Under the pieces are notes generated by a model. The model worked only from the letters and a program-made list of their open reading frames with translations. It had not been told where the DNA came from and did no database searches. A stretch of 64,000 nt of DNA from Lichenicoccus sp965277665 (GTDB lineage: Bacteria > Pseudomonadota > Alphaproteobacteria > Acetobacterales > Acetobacteraceae), in assembly GCF_965277665.1 (NCBI RefSeq), contig NZ_OZ255835.1:124001-188000 (forward strand). The letters are read 5' to 3'. Shown piece after piece: positions 33,801-41,819 of this stretch. The position numbers and the translations under genes were made by a program. Position 1 is the stretch's first letter; every line of letters starts with the position of its first letter.

Positions 33801-33995
33801 GCAGCCGACCGCGCAGAACGGGCAGACGCTGGTGCCGACGCGGTCGGCGTCCTCGAGCCGCGGACGCAGCGTCTCGGAGCCGTGGCTGCGGGAGGCATCG
33901 GTGAACAGCTTCTGGCCGGCGAGCTGACGCGGCAGGCTCCAGTCGCGCAGGAAGTCTCGGGCCCGGGCGGCCACCCCCTTGTTGAGCTTCTTCAT
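30795..33995 (-). CDS. fdoG: Formate dehydrogenase catalytic subunit, selenocysteine-containing
   Basis: A molybdo/tungsto-bis-MGD oxidoreductase of about 1066 aa (E. coli FdnG about 1015). An in-frame TGA at 33402-33404 (residue 198) lies at the active-site selenocysteine: NQARI-U-HSSSVPSLGTSFGRG aligns with FdnG around its Sec. The frame before and after the TGA is the same and conserved throughout. The N-terminal [4Fe-4S] motif is CPFCAVGCGQ with CPKG. No twin-arginine signal is visible. The ATG at 33995 has GGGAG 6 bp upstream; GTG at 33998 is too close. Catalysis is formate oxidation to CO2. Fe-S and membrane partners are divergent at 34334-36366. Confidence 0.93.
33372..33404 (-). promoter_or_regulatory. 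SECIS element with recoded UGA
   Basis: Directly after the TGA (33404-33402) the minus-strand transcript can form a 7-bp stem GGTGCCC/GGGCACC closed by the loop AGTCT (33390-33372), 11 nt after the stop codon. The E. coli fdhF SECIS has the same spacing, the same CAUCGGU lead and a GUCU-containing apical loop recognised by SelB. Coding constraint alone does not explain a perfect stem here. Confidence 0.85.
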
Positions 33996-34088
33996 CACCG
34001 TCTCCCGAGACCGTCCACGATCTTCGAACCCAGCCTATCATCGGGAGTTGAACCGCGTGAGCGCACGGCTGCGTGAGGATGTGGGGCG

Positions 34089-34322
34089 ATGCCGACGATG
34101 ACGGGGACCGTGACGATCGTGCAGGAGAGCCGCTTCCAGCTGACCGATGACGCGGGCGTCTCCCACCTGTTCCTGCTCGGCCACGCCTCGATGGCGGAAC
34201 CCGGGCAGCTGGCACCGTTGCAGCACACACAGGCGCGTGTCCGGGTGACGTATTTCCAGCCCCGCAACATCATCGGTATGGTCGCCAGATCCGTCGAGGT
34301 CGCAGACGCGTCCGGCCACTAG
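34089..34322 (+). CDS. Small protein of the formate dehydrogenase locus
   Basis: A 77-aa protein (opens MPTMTGTVTIVQESRF; short beta-rich strands, OB-like pattern GTVTIVQESRFQLTD, RVRVTYFQPRN). No named family was recognised. It lies between the divergent catalytic and Fe-S subunit genes, 11 bp before the latter, and so is the first gene of the plus-strand formate dehydrogenase operon. A role in assembly or regulation of the complex is a guess. ATG at 34098 is an alternative start. Confidence 0.6.
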   Translation: MPTMTGTVTIVQESRFQLTDDAGVSHLFLLGHASMAEPGQLAPLQHTQARVRVTYFQPRNIIGMVARSVEVADASGH

Positions 34323-34333
34323 GAAGCACGATC

Positions 34334-35281
34334 TTGGACATGCATCCCCGCCTGCAGGACTACACCCAGTCGAGCCTGGACCGGGTGATCCCCAACGAGT
34401 CCGAGCTGACATCGGGCGCGTTGATCGAGCCGGGCAAGTCGTACGGCTTCTTCACCGACACCACGGTGTGCATCGGCTGCAAGGCGTGCGAGGTCGCCTG
34501 CAAGGAATGGAACAACCTGCCGGCCGACAATATCGGCCTGACCGGGCAGAGCTATGACAACACCGGCGCCCTGTCGGCCAACACCTGGCGCCACGTCAAC
34601 TTCATCGAGAAGACCGGCGACGGCTGCGGCACCAAGGAAGGTGGCGGGTGCGGCAGCAGCAATGGCGGCGTGCGCGACAACGACCAGCCGGCGTTCCAGA
34701 GCGGCTGGCTGATGATGAGCGACGTCTGCAAGCACTGCCACAACCCGCCCTGCATGGAGGCCTGCCCGACCGGCGCCCTGTTCAAGACCGAGTTCGACAC
34801 CGTGGTGGTGCAGCAGGACATCTGCAACGGCTGCGGCTACTGCGTCCCGGCCTGTCCGTTCGGGGTGGTGGATCTCAGCGCGCTGGACGGCAAGGCGCAT
34901 AAATGCACCCTCTGCTACGACCGGCTGAAAGGCGGACTGGAGCCGGCCTGCGCGAAGTCCTGCCCGACCGATTCGATCATGTTCGGCGAGATCGGCGACC
35001 TCACCGTGCGCGCCCGCAACCGCGTCGCCCAGCTGCATGAGCGGGGCGTGGAGAGCGCCTATCTCTACGGCGCCCCGGACGAGCCAGGCGCCACCGGCGG
35101 CCTCGAATATCTCAACGCGTTCTTCCTGCTGACCGATCGTCCGGAGGTCTACAACCTGCCGGTGGCACCGACGCGGGCCGCGCGTCGCGTGCTGCCCGGC
35201 CTGCTGTCGGGCTTTGCCGCCATGACCGGCCTCGCCGTCGCCGCGGCGGTGTTCCTGGGTGGCAGCTGGGACGCACGCTGA
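34334..35281 (+). CDS. fdoH: Formate dehydrogenase iron-sulfur subunit
   Basis: A 315-aa electron-transfer subunit with four [4Fe-4S] cysteine groups: CIGCKACEVAC, CKHCHNPPCMEACP, CNGCGYCVPACP and CTLCYDRLKGG with CAKSCP. A Gly/Cys-rich insert (CGTKEGGGCGSSNGG) follows the first cluster. One C-terminal transmembrane helix (LLSGFAAMTGLAVAAAVFLG) anchors it. It carries electrons from the catalytic subunit to the NrfD-like subunit. TTG at 34334 is 7 bp after AGGAAG; ATG at 34340 is the alternative. Its stop overlaps the next start (TGATG). Confidence 0.92.
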   Translation: MDMHPRLQDYTQSSLDRVIPNESELTSGALIEPGKSYGFFTDTTVCIGCKACEVACKEWNNLPADNIGLTGQSYDNTGALSANTWRHVNFIEKTGDGCGTKEGGGCGSSNGGVRDNDQPAFQSGWLMMSDVCKHCHNPPCMEACPTGALFKTEFDTVVVQQDICNGCGYCVPACPFGVVDLSALDGKAHKCTLCYDRLKGGLEPACAKSCPTDSIMFGEIGDLTVRARNRVAQLHERGVESAYLYGAPDEPGATGGLEYLNAFFLLTDRPEVYNLPVAPTRAARRVLPGLLSGFAAMTGLAVAAAVFLGGSWDAR

Positions 35282-36366
35282 TGTCGACGTCGTACCAGGC
35301 GGCCAGCCTCGGCGCCGAGGACAGGACCGAAGTCCCGGCCAGCACCGCCGAGCGCGACATGCCCGCACGTCCAGGCTGGAGCGGCCCGACCTATTATGGG
35401 CGTTCGCAGCTCAAGGCGTCGCCGTTTAACGAGTGGGTCGTCGGCGGCTACATCTTCCTGGCCGGGCTGTCCGGTGCCTCGATGCTGCTGTCCACGCTCA
35501 CCGACCTGGTGCAGCCCGGGCGCGGCCGCGCCACGGTGCGCAACGGCCGCTATCTGTCGTTGCTGGCGCCGGTGCTGGGCTCGCCGTTGCTGATCTGGGA
35601 CCTGCACACGCCGCAGCGGTTCTACAACATGCTGCGCATCGCCAAGCACACCTCACCGATGTCGATCGGCACCTGGATCCTGATGGGGTTCTCGGGCTTT
35701 GCCGGGGCGAGCGCGGTCGCGGAATTGCTGTCGACCCGGCTGCCGTGGCTGCGCTTTGCTGCAAAGGCGGCGCAGGTCCCGGGGGCGCTGACCGGAGCGG
35801 GGCTGGGCTCCTACACCGCGACCCTTCTCTCGGCCACCAGCACGCCGTTCTGGGCCGCGGCACCACGCATGCTGGCGGTGCGCTTCGCCTCGAGTTCGAT
35901 CGCGAGTGGCGCCGCCGCCCTGGCCCTGCTTGAGCCCGACCACGCCATGCGCCGCCGGCTCGGCGCCATCGCCACCGTGGCACTCGCCACCGAACTGGTC
36001 GCCGGCGCCGTGGCGGACCGCACCTACGAGCGCACCGGCGTCGCCGACGCCCGCCAGAGCTTTTACGGGCGCATGGAGCGCATCGGCGTGACAGCCTTCG
36101 GCTGCGCCCTCCCGATCGGGCTGCACCTGGCCAGCCGGTTCACCGACCGTCGCACCGCACGCCAGCTCGGTGCGATCGCGTCGGGGGCGACGCTCGCCGG
36201 CAGCCTGCTGTTCCGGGTCTCGCAGATCGGCATCGGCGACGAGTCTGCCCGCCGCCCGGAGATCAGCTTCCGCTTCAGCCAGCCGGAGAACCTGCCCGAC
36301 AAGCGGCAGGGCTACGCGATCCGCGAAAAGCTGCGCAAGCTGGCCTACGCAAGGAACAAACGATAG
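35281..36366 (+). CDS. NrfD/PSR-type membrane subunit of formate dehydrogenase
   Basis: A 361-aa polytopic protein with about 8-9 helices of the NrfD/polysulfide reductase C family (FNEWVVGGYIFLAGLSGAS, then GSPLLIWDLHTPQRFYNMLR). It replaces the dihaem cytochrome b (FdnI) used by E. coli FDH-N and carries no obvious haem-ligand pairs. It should transfer electrons to quinone. A long hydrophilic N-terminal extension (about 45 residues) precedes the first helix. It ends 7 bp before the selenocysteine tRNA on the opposite strand. Confidence 0.88.
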   Translation: MSTSYQAASLGAEDRTEVPASTAERDMPARPGWSGPTYYGRSQLKASPFNEWVVGGYIFLAGLSGASMLLSTLTDLVQPGRGRATVRNGRYLSLLAPVLGSPLLIWDLHTPQRFYNMLRIAKHTSPMSIGTWILMGFSGFAGASAVAELLSTRLPWLRFAAKAAQVPGALTGAGLGSYTATLLSATSTPFWAAAPRMLAVRFASSSIASGAAALALLEPDHAMRRRLGAIATVALATELVAGAVADRTYERTGVADARQSFYGRMERIGVTAFGCALPIGLHLASRFTDRRTARQLGAIASGATLAGSLLFRVSQIGIGDESARRPEISFRFSQPENLPDKRQGYAIREKLRKLAYARNKR

Positions 36367-36372
36367 GACACG

Positions 36373-36465
36373 TGGCGGAGGCGGATGGGAATCGAACCCA
36401 CCGCCCGTTCTTGACGGGCCGCTGGTTTTGAAGACCAGGAGGGCCACCAGACCCCGATCGCCTCC
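36373..36465 (-). tRNA. selC: tRNA-Sec (anticodon UCA)
   Basis: A 93-nt tRNA with encoded CCA. The anticodon stem-loop CTGGT-CTTCAAA-ACCAG places TCA at 36429-36431. A long variable arm (GCGGCCCG / CGGGCGG hairpin) and the T-arm GGGTTCGATTCCC are clear. The acceptor pairs GGAGGCG with CGCCTCC; the eighth, Sec-specific pair would be an A-C mismatch as read. It decodes the UGA of the adjacent formate dehydrogenase gene and lies just downstream of selB on the same strand, so selA-selB-selC may share a transcript. Confidence 0.93.
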
Positions 36466-36477
36466 CTGGGCTCTGCC

Positions 36478-38385
36478 CTAACAGTTTTGTCCGGGCCCAC
36501 CAAGCACGCGTCGGTCGCCGACCCGGCGGGTGACCTGGATCGCATCGAGATGTTCCAGCAGCGGCACGCTGAACTTGCGCGAGATGCCGAGCGCCGTGCC
36601 GGCCTCCTTCACCAGCACTCCGTCCCCCGCTGCCAGCAGCGGCGCCAGCATACGGCGCGCCAGCTCGATGGCGTCGCGATGGAACAGCACGTCGCGCTTC
36701 TGCACGCGGTCGCGGGCGCGCACCACCACCCCGGCGCGCACCAGCCGGTCGAGCATGCGGCGCAGCTGGAGGTCGGTGGCCTCCGGCATGTCCGGCGGCG
36801 TGAGACCGCCGCGCCGCAGCGCCTCCGCCAGCCGCAGCATCTGCTGGTCCTCGCGCTGCGCCTGCGCGCGCTCTTGCGCCGGCTGCGCCACGCGCACCAG
36901 GCCACCCTCCTGGCGCAGCGCTCCGGCCGCCACCAGCCGCGCCACCGCCTCGTCCAGCACCGCGGCGCCCGCCGCCGGAACCAGCGCGCCGAGCCGTTCG
37001 CGCGACATCCCCTGCGGATGCGTCGTCGCATGCTCTGGCGCGCGCGCGCTCAGCAGGCGAGGCAGGGCGCCCATCAGCTTCTCGAACACGGCGCGTCCGA
37101 CTACCCCTTCGCCGCGCGTGCGGATCACGTCGAGGCTCGCCAACGCCGGGGCCACCAGCGCCGGGCTGCTGCCGGCCAGCCGCGACAGCGCCGCCAGCGA
37201 CAGGCCCGCGCCGCCCGCGCCCTCGACCGCCTCGAGCAGGATGCCGTCGCCGGTGGCATCGGCCAGCGCCTGGAGGCGTTCGAGGCCGCGCGGCGTATGA
37301 CGACGCAGCCGACGCGCCGCCGGATCGAGCACCGGGCCGCCGGCGACCGTCGCCGCCGGGGAGGCGGTGCGCAGGATGAAGCGCTCGCGCGCCGGCACCG
37401 CAACCATGCGCGAACAGTGCAGCTGCGCCAGGGCGATTGCGCCGGGCTCCAGCACCTCGCGGTCGAGCAGGCGCACCCGGGCCTCCACCTCCTCGGTGCC
37501 GAACAACAGGTGCAGGCGCATCGTGGTCCGGATCGGCGGTGCGCCGGCGACGCTGTTGAGCTGCACCGAGAGCCAGTCTGCGGGAAGCAGCAGTGCCGGC
37601 TCGCAGAGGGCCACGCCGCGCGGCACCTCGCTCGCTTCCACGCCGCGCAGGTTGAGGGCGACGCGCTGCCCCGGCTCGGCCGACTGCACCGCATGGCCAT
37701 GCACCTGCAGCGACCGGATGCGCACACGCCGACCCTCCGGCACCACGTCCAGGGCGGTGCTCGCCTGCAGCGACCCGCGCCGCAGCGTTCCGGTCACCAC
37801 CGTGCCGTGGCCGGGCATCGTGAAGGCGCGGTCGACCGGCAGCCAGGCGAAGCCGCATGCCAGATGATGTCGCCCGTCCACCAGCGCCGCGCCGATCGCC
37901 TGCCGGACCGCATCGAGTCCGGTCCCGGTCACCGTCGAGGTCAGGATCGGCGGCATGGCGCTCCGCAGCCCCGCCTCCGCCGCGAAGGCGGCAACCGCGT
38001 TCGCAACCGACGCCGCCTGGTCCGGCGACACCAGATCGGTTTTGGTCAGCACGATCACGGCGCGCCTGAGCCCGAGCAGCACGGCGATGTCGACATGCTC
38101 GACCGTCTGCGGCTTGACCCCCTCGTTCGCCGCCACCACCAGCAGGACCGCATCGATCCCGGTGGCGCCCGACACCATGGTGCGTACGAACCGTTCGTGG
38201 CCCGGCATGTCGATGAGGTCGATCTCGTCGGTGCCGAGGCGCATGTGCGCGAAGCCCAGCGCGATCGAGATGCCACGCCGCTGCTCCTCCGGCAGACGGT
38301 CGGTCTGCATGCCGGTGAGCGCCCGCACCAGGGCGGTCTTGCCGTGATCGACATGGCCGATCACGCCCAGCAGCAGCCGTCTCAT
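36478..38385 (-). CDS. selB: Selenocysteine-specific elongation factor SelB
   Basis: A 635-aa translational GTPase that delivers Sec-tRNA to UGA codons bearing a SECIS. N-terminal G motifs are intact: GHVDHGKT, a switch I region with RGISIALGFAH, DMPGHE and TKTDL. Domains II and III follow, then C-terminal winged-helix repeats (about residues 400-635) that bind the SECIS RNA. Its start overlaps the selA stop (ATGA at 38382-38385). Length is close to E. coli SelB (614). Confidence 0.95.
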   Translation of the reverse strand: MRRLLLGVIGHVDHGKTALVRALTGMQTDRLPEEQRRGISIALGFAHMRLGTDEIDLIDMPGHERFVRTMVSGATGIDAVLLVVAANEGVKPQTVEHVDIAVLLGLRRAVIVLTKTDLVSPDQAASVANAVAAFAAEAGLRSAMPPILTSTVTGTGLDAVRQAIGAALVDGRHHLACGFAWLPVDRAFTMPGHGTVVTGTLRRGSLQASTALDVVPEGRRVRIRSLQVHGHAVQSAEPGQRVALNLRGVEASEVPRGVALCEPALLLPADWLSVQLNSVAGAPPIRTTMRLHLLFGTEEVEARVRLLDREVLEPGAIALAQLHCSRMVAVPARERFILRTASPAATVAGGPVLDPAARRLRRHTPRGLERLQALADATGDGILLEAVEGAGGAGLSLAALSRLAGSSPALVAPALASLDVIRTRGEGVVGRAVFEKLMGALPRLLSARAPEHATTHPQGMSRERLGALVPAAGAAVLDEAVARLVAAGALRQEGGLVRVAQPAQERAQAQREDQQMLRLAEALRRGGLTPPDMPEATDLQLRRMLDRLVRAGVVVRARDRVQKRDVLFHRDAIELARRMLAPLLAAGDGVLVKEAGTALGISRKFSVPLLEHLDAIQVTRRVGDRRVLGGPGQNC

Positions 38386-39803
38386 GGGTTCAGGCTGGCC
38401 CGGACTGCGGTGGCGACCACCGGGATCTCGTCGTCGGTGACCGTCAGCATGTCGAGCAGCAGCCGGCCGCCGGACAGCCGTCCGACCACGGCCGGATGGC
38501 GCAGGCGGAGCCGCGCGGCCAGCGTCTCAGCGGTAAGGGCCTCGGGAAGCAGCGCCACGGCCTGGCTTGGGATGACGGTGTCGGGCAGCGTGCCGCCGCC
38601 GGCATAGCCGGTGCTCGCCTCGCTGGTAGCGGCGATCGCGTCACCGAGCCAATCGCAGAGTTTTTGTGCCCGCGCCTGCAGCGTCGCCTCCTCCTGGCCG
38701 AGCATGCGCAGCACCGGGATCTGCGTCACCGCCGCGTCAATGTTCCCATACAGGCGGAGCGTGGCCTCCAACGCCGCCAAAGACATCTTGTCCAGCCGCA
38801 CTGCACGCAGCAGCGGATGCCGGCGCAGCGGCGCCAGCGTGGCGGCACGCCCGACCAGCAGTCCCGCCTGCGGGCCACCCAGCAGCTTGTCGCCGCTGAA
38901 GGCGACGATGTCCGCACCCGCCGCCAGCGCTTCCTGCACGGTCGGCTCATGCGGCAAGCCGAACCGGCGCAGATCCACCAGCGCGCCGCTGCCGAGATCC
39001 TGCATCAGCACCAGGCCGTGCGTGCGCGCCAGCGCCGAGAGCTCGGCCATCGACGCCGCGGCGGTGAAGCCGACGATGCGGTAGTTGCTCTGGTGCACCT
39101 TGAGCAGCATGCGCGTGCGTGGCGTGATGGCGTCGGCATAGTCGGCGATCCGCGTCTTGTTGGTGGTGCCGACCTCGACCAGGCGCGCGCCACCCTGCCG
39201 GATCACGTCCGGGATGCGGAAGCCGCCACCGATCTCCACCAGCTCGCCGCGCGAGACGATCACGTCTCCACCCTCGGACCCGCCGGCGAGCGCCCCCCCT
39301 GCAAGCGCACTCAGCGCCAGCAGCACCGCCGCCGCCGCGTTGTTCACCGCGAGCCCCGCTTCGGCGCCGGTCAGCGCCGTCAGCCACGGCTCGATCCCCT
39401 GCGTGCGCGACCCGCGTATGCCTGCGGACAGGTCGAACTCCAGGTTCGAGTAGCCGCGCGCGACCGCGACCACCGCTTCCACCGCCGCCTCGGCCAGCGG
39501 CGCGCGTCCCAGGTTGGTGTGCAGCACGATCCCGGTGGCGTTGATCGCGGGACGCAGCCGCGGGCGTCCCTGCTCCGCCAGGAGGCCGGCCGCGCGCGCG
39601 ATTAGCTCCTCCGAGGAGGGCGGCGGATGCGGGCTGCCGCCGAGCAGATCCGCCCGCGCCTGCTCCAGCACGAGGCGCAGCGCCGTCACCAGGGCCGAAC
39701 GGCCGGCCTGCCGCTCCAGCCCCTGCGACTGCCCCAGCTCCAGCAGCCGCTGCAGCTGGGGCAGGGCGCGCAGTCCCGCGCGCGCATCGGTGATCCTGTC
39801 CAG
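38382..39803 (-). CDS. selA: L-seryl-tRNA(Sec) selenium transferase SelA (probable CTG start)
   Basis: A PLP enzyme that converts seryl-tRNA(Sec) to selenocysteinyl-tRNA using selenophosphate. The PLP lysine lies in SFSGDKLLGGPQAG (written here as AFSGDKLLGGPQAG); INATGIVLHTNLGRAPL and VSRGELVEIGGGFRIPDV are strongly typical. The first conventional start is GTG at 39689 (435 aa), but that cuts off the conserved N-terminal segment. The same frame continues upstream with LRALPQLQRLLELG and RSALVTALRLVLEQAR, which match the SelA N-domain, back to CTG at 39803 with AGGAGG 8 bp before it (473 aa; E. coli 463). No ATG, GTG or TTG occurs in between. Confidence 0.92.
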   Translation of the reverse strand: MDRITDARAGLRALPQLQRLLELGQSQGLERQAGRSALVTALRLVLEQARADLLGGSPHPPPSSEELIARAAGLLAEQGRPRLRPAINATGIVLHTNLGRAPLAEAAVEAVVAVARGYSNLEFDLSAGIRGSRTQGIEPWLTALTGAEAGLAVNNAAAAVLLALSALAGGALAGGSEGGDVIVSRGELVEIGGGFRIPDVIRQGGARLVEVGTTNKTRIADYADAITPRTRMLLKVHQSNYRIVGFTAAASMAELSALARTHGLVLMQDLGSGALVDLRRFGLPHEPTVQEALAAGADIVAFSGDKLLGGPQAGLLVGRAATLAPLRRHPLLRAVRLDKMSLAALEATLRLYGNIDAAVTQIPVLRMLGQEEATLQARAQKLCDWLGDAIAATSEASTGYAGGGTLPDTVIPSQAVALLPEALTAETLAARLRLRHPAVVGRLSGGRLLLDMLTVTDDEIPVVATAVRASLNP

Positions 39804-39811
39804 CCTTGCAT

Positions 39812-39817
39812 CCTCCT
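39812..39817 (-). promoter_or_regulatory. Shine-Dalgarno site supporting a CTG start for selA
   Basis: AGGAGG on the minus strand lies 8 nt before the in-frame CTG at 39803-39801. It is the only strong ribosome-binding site upstream of selA. An ATG directly abuts it but is out of frame with selA and has no spacing. Confidence 0.55.
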
Positions 39818-39834
39818 GGCTTGCGCGGGACTCC

Positions 39835-39890
39835 AGTCGTAGATGAGCCCCCGAAGTCGTAAATGAGCCCCCGAAGTCGTAAATGAGCCC
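39835..39890. repeat. 20-bp tandem repeat between selA and selD
   Basis: The unit CCGAAGTCGTAAATGAGCCC occurs twice in full (39851-39870 and 39871-39890), preceded by a partial third copy with one change (AGTCGTAGATGAGCCC, 39835-39850). It fills the 115-bp region between the divergent selA and selD starts. Iterated regulator sites or slipped-strand duplication are the possible explanations. Confidence 0.75.
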
Positions 39891-39918
39891 TTGAGCGCGT
39901 CAACGCGAGGAACGCCGA

Positions 39919-40965
39919 ATGACCGAAACCGACGTTCGGCTGACCGCGCTGGCGCACGGCGGCGGCTGCGGCTGCAAGCTCGCCCCCTCGGTGCTGCAGC
40001 AGATCCTCGCCGACATGCCGCTCGCCGGTCCGTTCGCCAACCTGCTGGTCGGCACCGAGACCGGCGACGATGCCGCGGTGTATCGCCTGAACGACACCCA
40101 GGCGCTCGTCGCCACCACCGATTTCTTCATGCCGGTGGTCGACGATCCGGAGCTGTTCGGCCGGATTGCCGCGACCAATGCGCTGTCCGACATCTACGCC
40201 ATGGGCGCAACACCGATCCTCGCACTCGCCATCCTCGGCATGCCGCTCGGCAGGATCAGCATCGCGGCCATCCGCCGCATCGTCGCGGGGGGTATGGCCA
40301 CCTGCGCCGAGGCCGGCATTCCGGTCGCCGGCGGTCACTCGATCGACAGTCCGGAGCCGATCTACGGCCTGGTGGCACTCGGCCTGGTGCATCCGGAGCG
40401 GCTGATGCGCAACAGCAGCGCACAAGCCGGCGACAGGCTGATCCTGACCAAGGGCCTCGGGATCGGCATCTACAGCGCGGCCCTGAAGCAGGGCCGGCTC
40501 GATCCCGCCGGCTACCAGGCGATGATCGCGTCCACGACGCAGCGCAACGATGTCGGCATCGCTCTGGCCGGCATGCCCGGCATGCACGCGATGACCGATG
40601 TCACCGGCTTCGGGCTGCTTGGCCATGCGCTGGAGCTGTGCCGGGGCTCGGGGCTCGCCGCGACGCTGCGGATGACGGACGTCCGGCTGCTGCACGGCGC
40701 GGCAGGGCTGGCGCGGGACGGGGTCAGGACCGGGGCCGGGTCGCGCAACTGGGCGAGCTATGGCGAAGACGTGCGGCTCGAGCCCGACATCGGGGAGTGG
40801 CAGAAGGACCTGCTGTGCGACCCGCAGACCAGTGGCGGCCTCCTGCTCGCGGTTGCCGCCAGTGCGGTGGACGGCGTGCTGGCCCTGCTGCGCGCGCGCA
40901 ACTACCGATTCGCGAGCGTGATCGGCGAAGTGGCCGTGGGTTCACCTTCCGTCATTGTCGGGTAG
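39919..40965 (+). CDS. selD: Selenide, water dikinase SelD
   Basis: A 348-aa PurM-superfamily kinase that makes selenophosphate from selenide and ATP. The catalytic N-terminal loop is GGGCGCKL, with Cys rather than Sec at the active position, and the following Lys is conserved. TGDDAAVY, TTDFFMPVVDDP, AATNALSDIYAMGATP and AGGHSIDSPEP are hallmark motifs, as is the C-terminal DPQTSGGLL. It is divergent from selA and completes the selA/B/C/D set. It ends 6 bp before a convergent dioxygenase gene. Confidence 0.95.
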   Translation: MTETDVRLTALAHGGGCGCKLAPSVLQQILADMPLAGPFANLLVGTETGDDAAVYRLNDTQALVATTDFFMPVVDDPELFGRIAATNALSDIYAMGATPILALAILGMPLGRISIAAIRRIVAGGMATCAEAGIPVAGGHSIDSPEPIYGLVALGLVHPERLMRNSSAQAGDRLILTKGLGIGIYSAALKQGRLDPAGYQAMIASTTQRNDVGIALAGMPGMHAMTDVTGFGLLGHALELCRGSGLAATLRMTDVRLLHGAAGLARDGVRTGAGSRNWASYGEDVRLEPDIGEWQKDLLCDPQTSGGLLLAVAASAVDGVLALLRARNYRFASVIGEVAVGSPSVIVG

Positions 40966-40971
40966 CGGCCG

Positions 40972-41805
40972 TCAGCCCATCACCAGTCCCTCGATGTCGT
41001 GCTTCTGGGTGATCGGCACCAGCTGCTCGACGACGCGGCAGACGAGGTGCTCGCGCAGGGTGGCCGGCAGCGCCTCGTAGAAGCCGCGGGTGACCATCAT
41101 GTCGTGCAGCGCCGCGTGGCCGGCGCCGGGTGCGTCGAAGCCGAGCACCAGCACCGGGCGGGCGATCGGCGACGGGTGCGCCGTGCCGCGATGCACGGTG
41201 AGCGCCGAGCGGCAGGAGATGTCGCCGCGCTGCGGAAACTTGCGCACGCCGCGCTCGGCAAAGCGCTCGCACGCGGCTTGCGCCGGAAACATCTCGTGCG
41301 CCCACTCGCGGCCATCGTCCCAATGGGTCCCCGTTGCGATCTCGAACGGACCCATATCCGGGGTCACATCGACGCCGGTGATGTTGAAGGCGAGCGACGT
41401 GATCCGGTGGTCGGCATAGCTGTCGGGCGGCGAGGGGAAGTCGCGATGCCAGGGCTGGTTCCTGGCTCCCTGGAACGGGGTGTCGAAGCCGACCTCGACG
41501 ATCTGCCAGTCCTGTCCTAGCACCGCCTCGGCCATTGCCGTGATCCACGGGTGGGTGGCGAAATCGACGAAGCCGCTCAGCGCCTCGGGATGCAGCTCGA
41601 CATACCAGCGTCGCGGCCCGCGTCCGACCGCCCCGCCGGGCCGCTGAATGGAATCCCAGAACGCCGTCATCATGTCGTCGTGCAGCCGATCCACCCACGC
41701 GCGGGACAGGCCGCCCTTCAGCCCGACGACGCCGTCGCGCTGCAGCGTCGCCGCATCCTGGCTGAGATCGAACTCCAAAACCTGTTCCGATGCGGTGGTT
41801 GGCAT
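40972..41805 (-). CDS. Phytanoyl-CoA dioxygenase (PhyH) family protein
   Basis: A 277-aa Fe(II)/2-oxoglutarate-dependent oxygenase. The iron facial triad appears as QPWHRDFPS (HxD-type) and a distal His in TVHRGTAHPS, with a following Arg suited to bind 2-oxoglutarate. It lies 14 bp after the GntR gene on the same strand and is divergent from a sugar-type ABC importer, so its substrate may be the imported compound or its aglycone. Substrates of this family range from acyl-CoAs to small natural products, and none can be singled out. Confidence 0.84.
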   Translation of the reverse strand: MPTTASEQVLEFDLSQDAATLQRDGVVGLKGGLSRAWVDRLHDDMMTAFWDSIQRPGGAVGRGPRRWYVELHPEALSGFVDFATHPWITAMAEAVLGQDWQIVEVGFDTPFQGARNQPWHRDFPSPPDSYADHRITSLAFNITGVDVTPDMGPFEIATGTHWDDGREWAHEMFPAQAACERFAERGVRKFPQRGDISCRSALTVHRGTAHPSPIARPVLVLGFDAPGAGHAALHDMMVTRGFYEALPATLREHLVCRVVEQLVPITQKHDIEGLVMG

Positions 41806-41819
41806 GCCGTCTCTCCTCG

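Noticed and set aside
39835..39890. Short CRISPR array
   Set aside because: The 20-bp units are directly tandem with no spacers and no cas genes are near.
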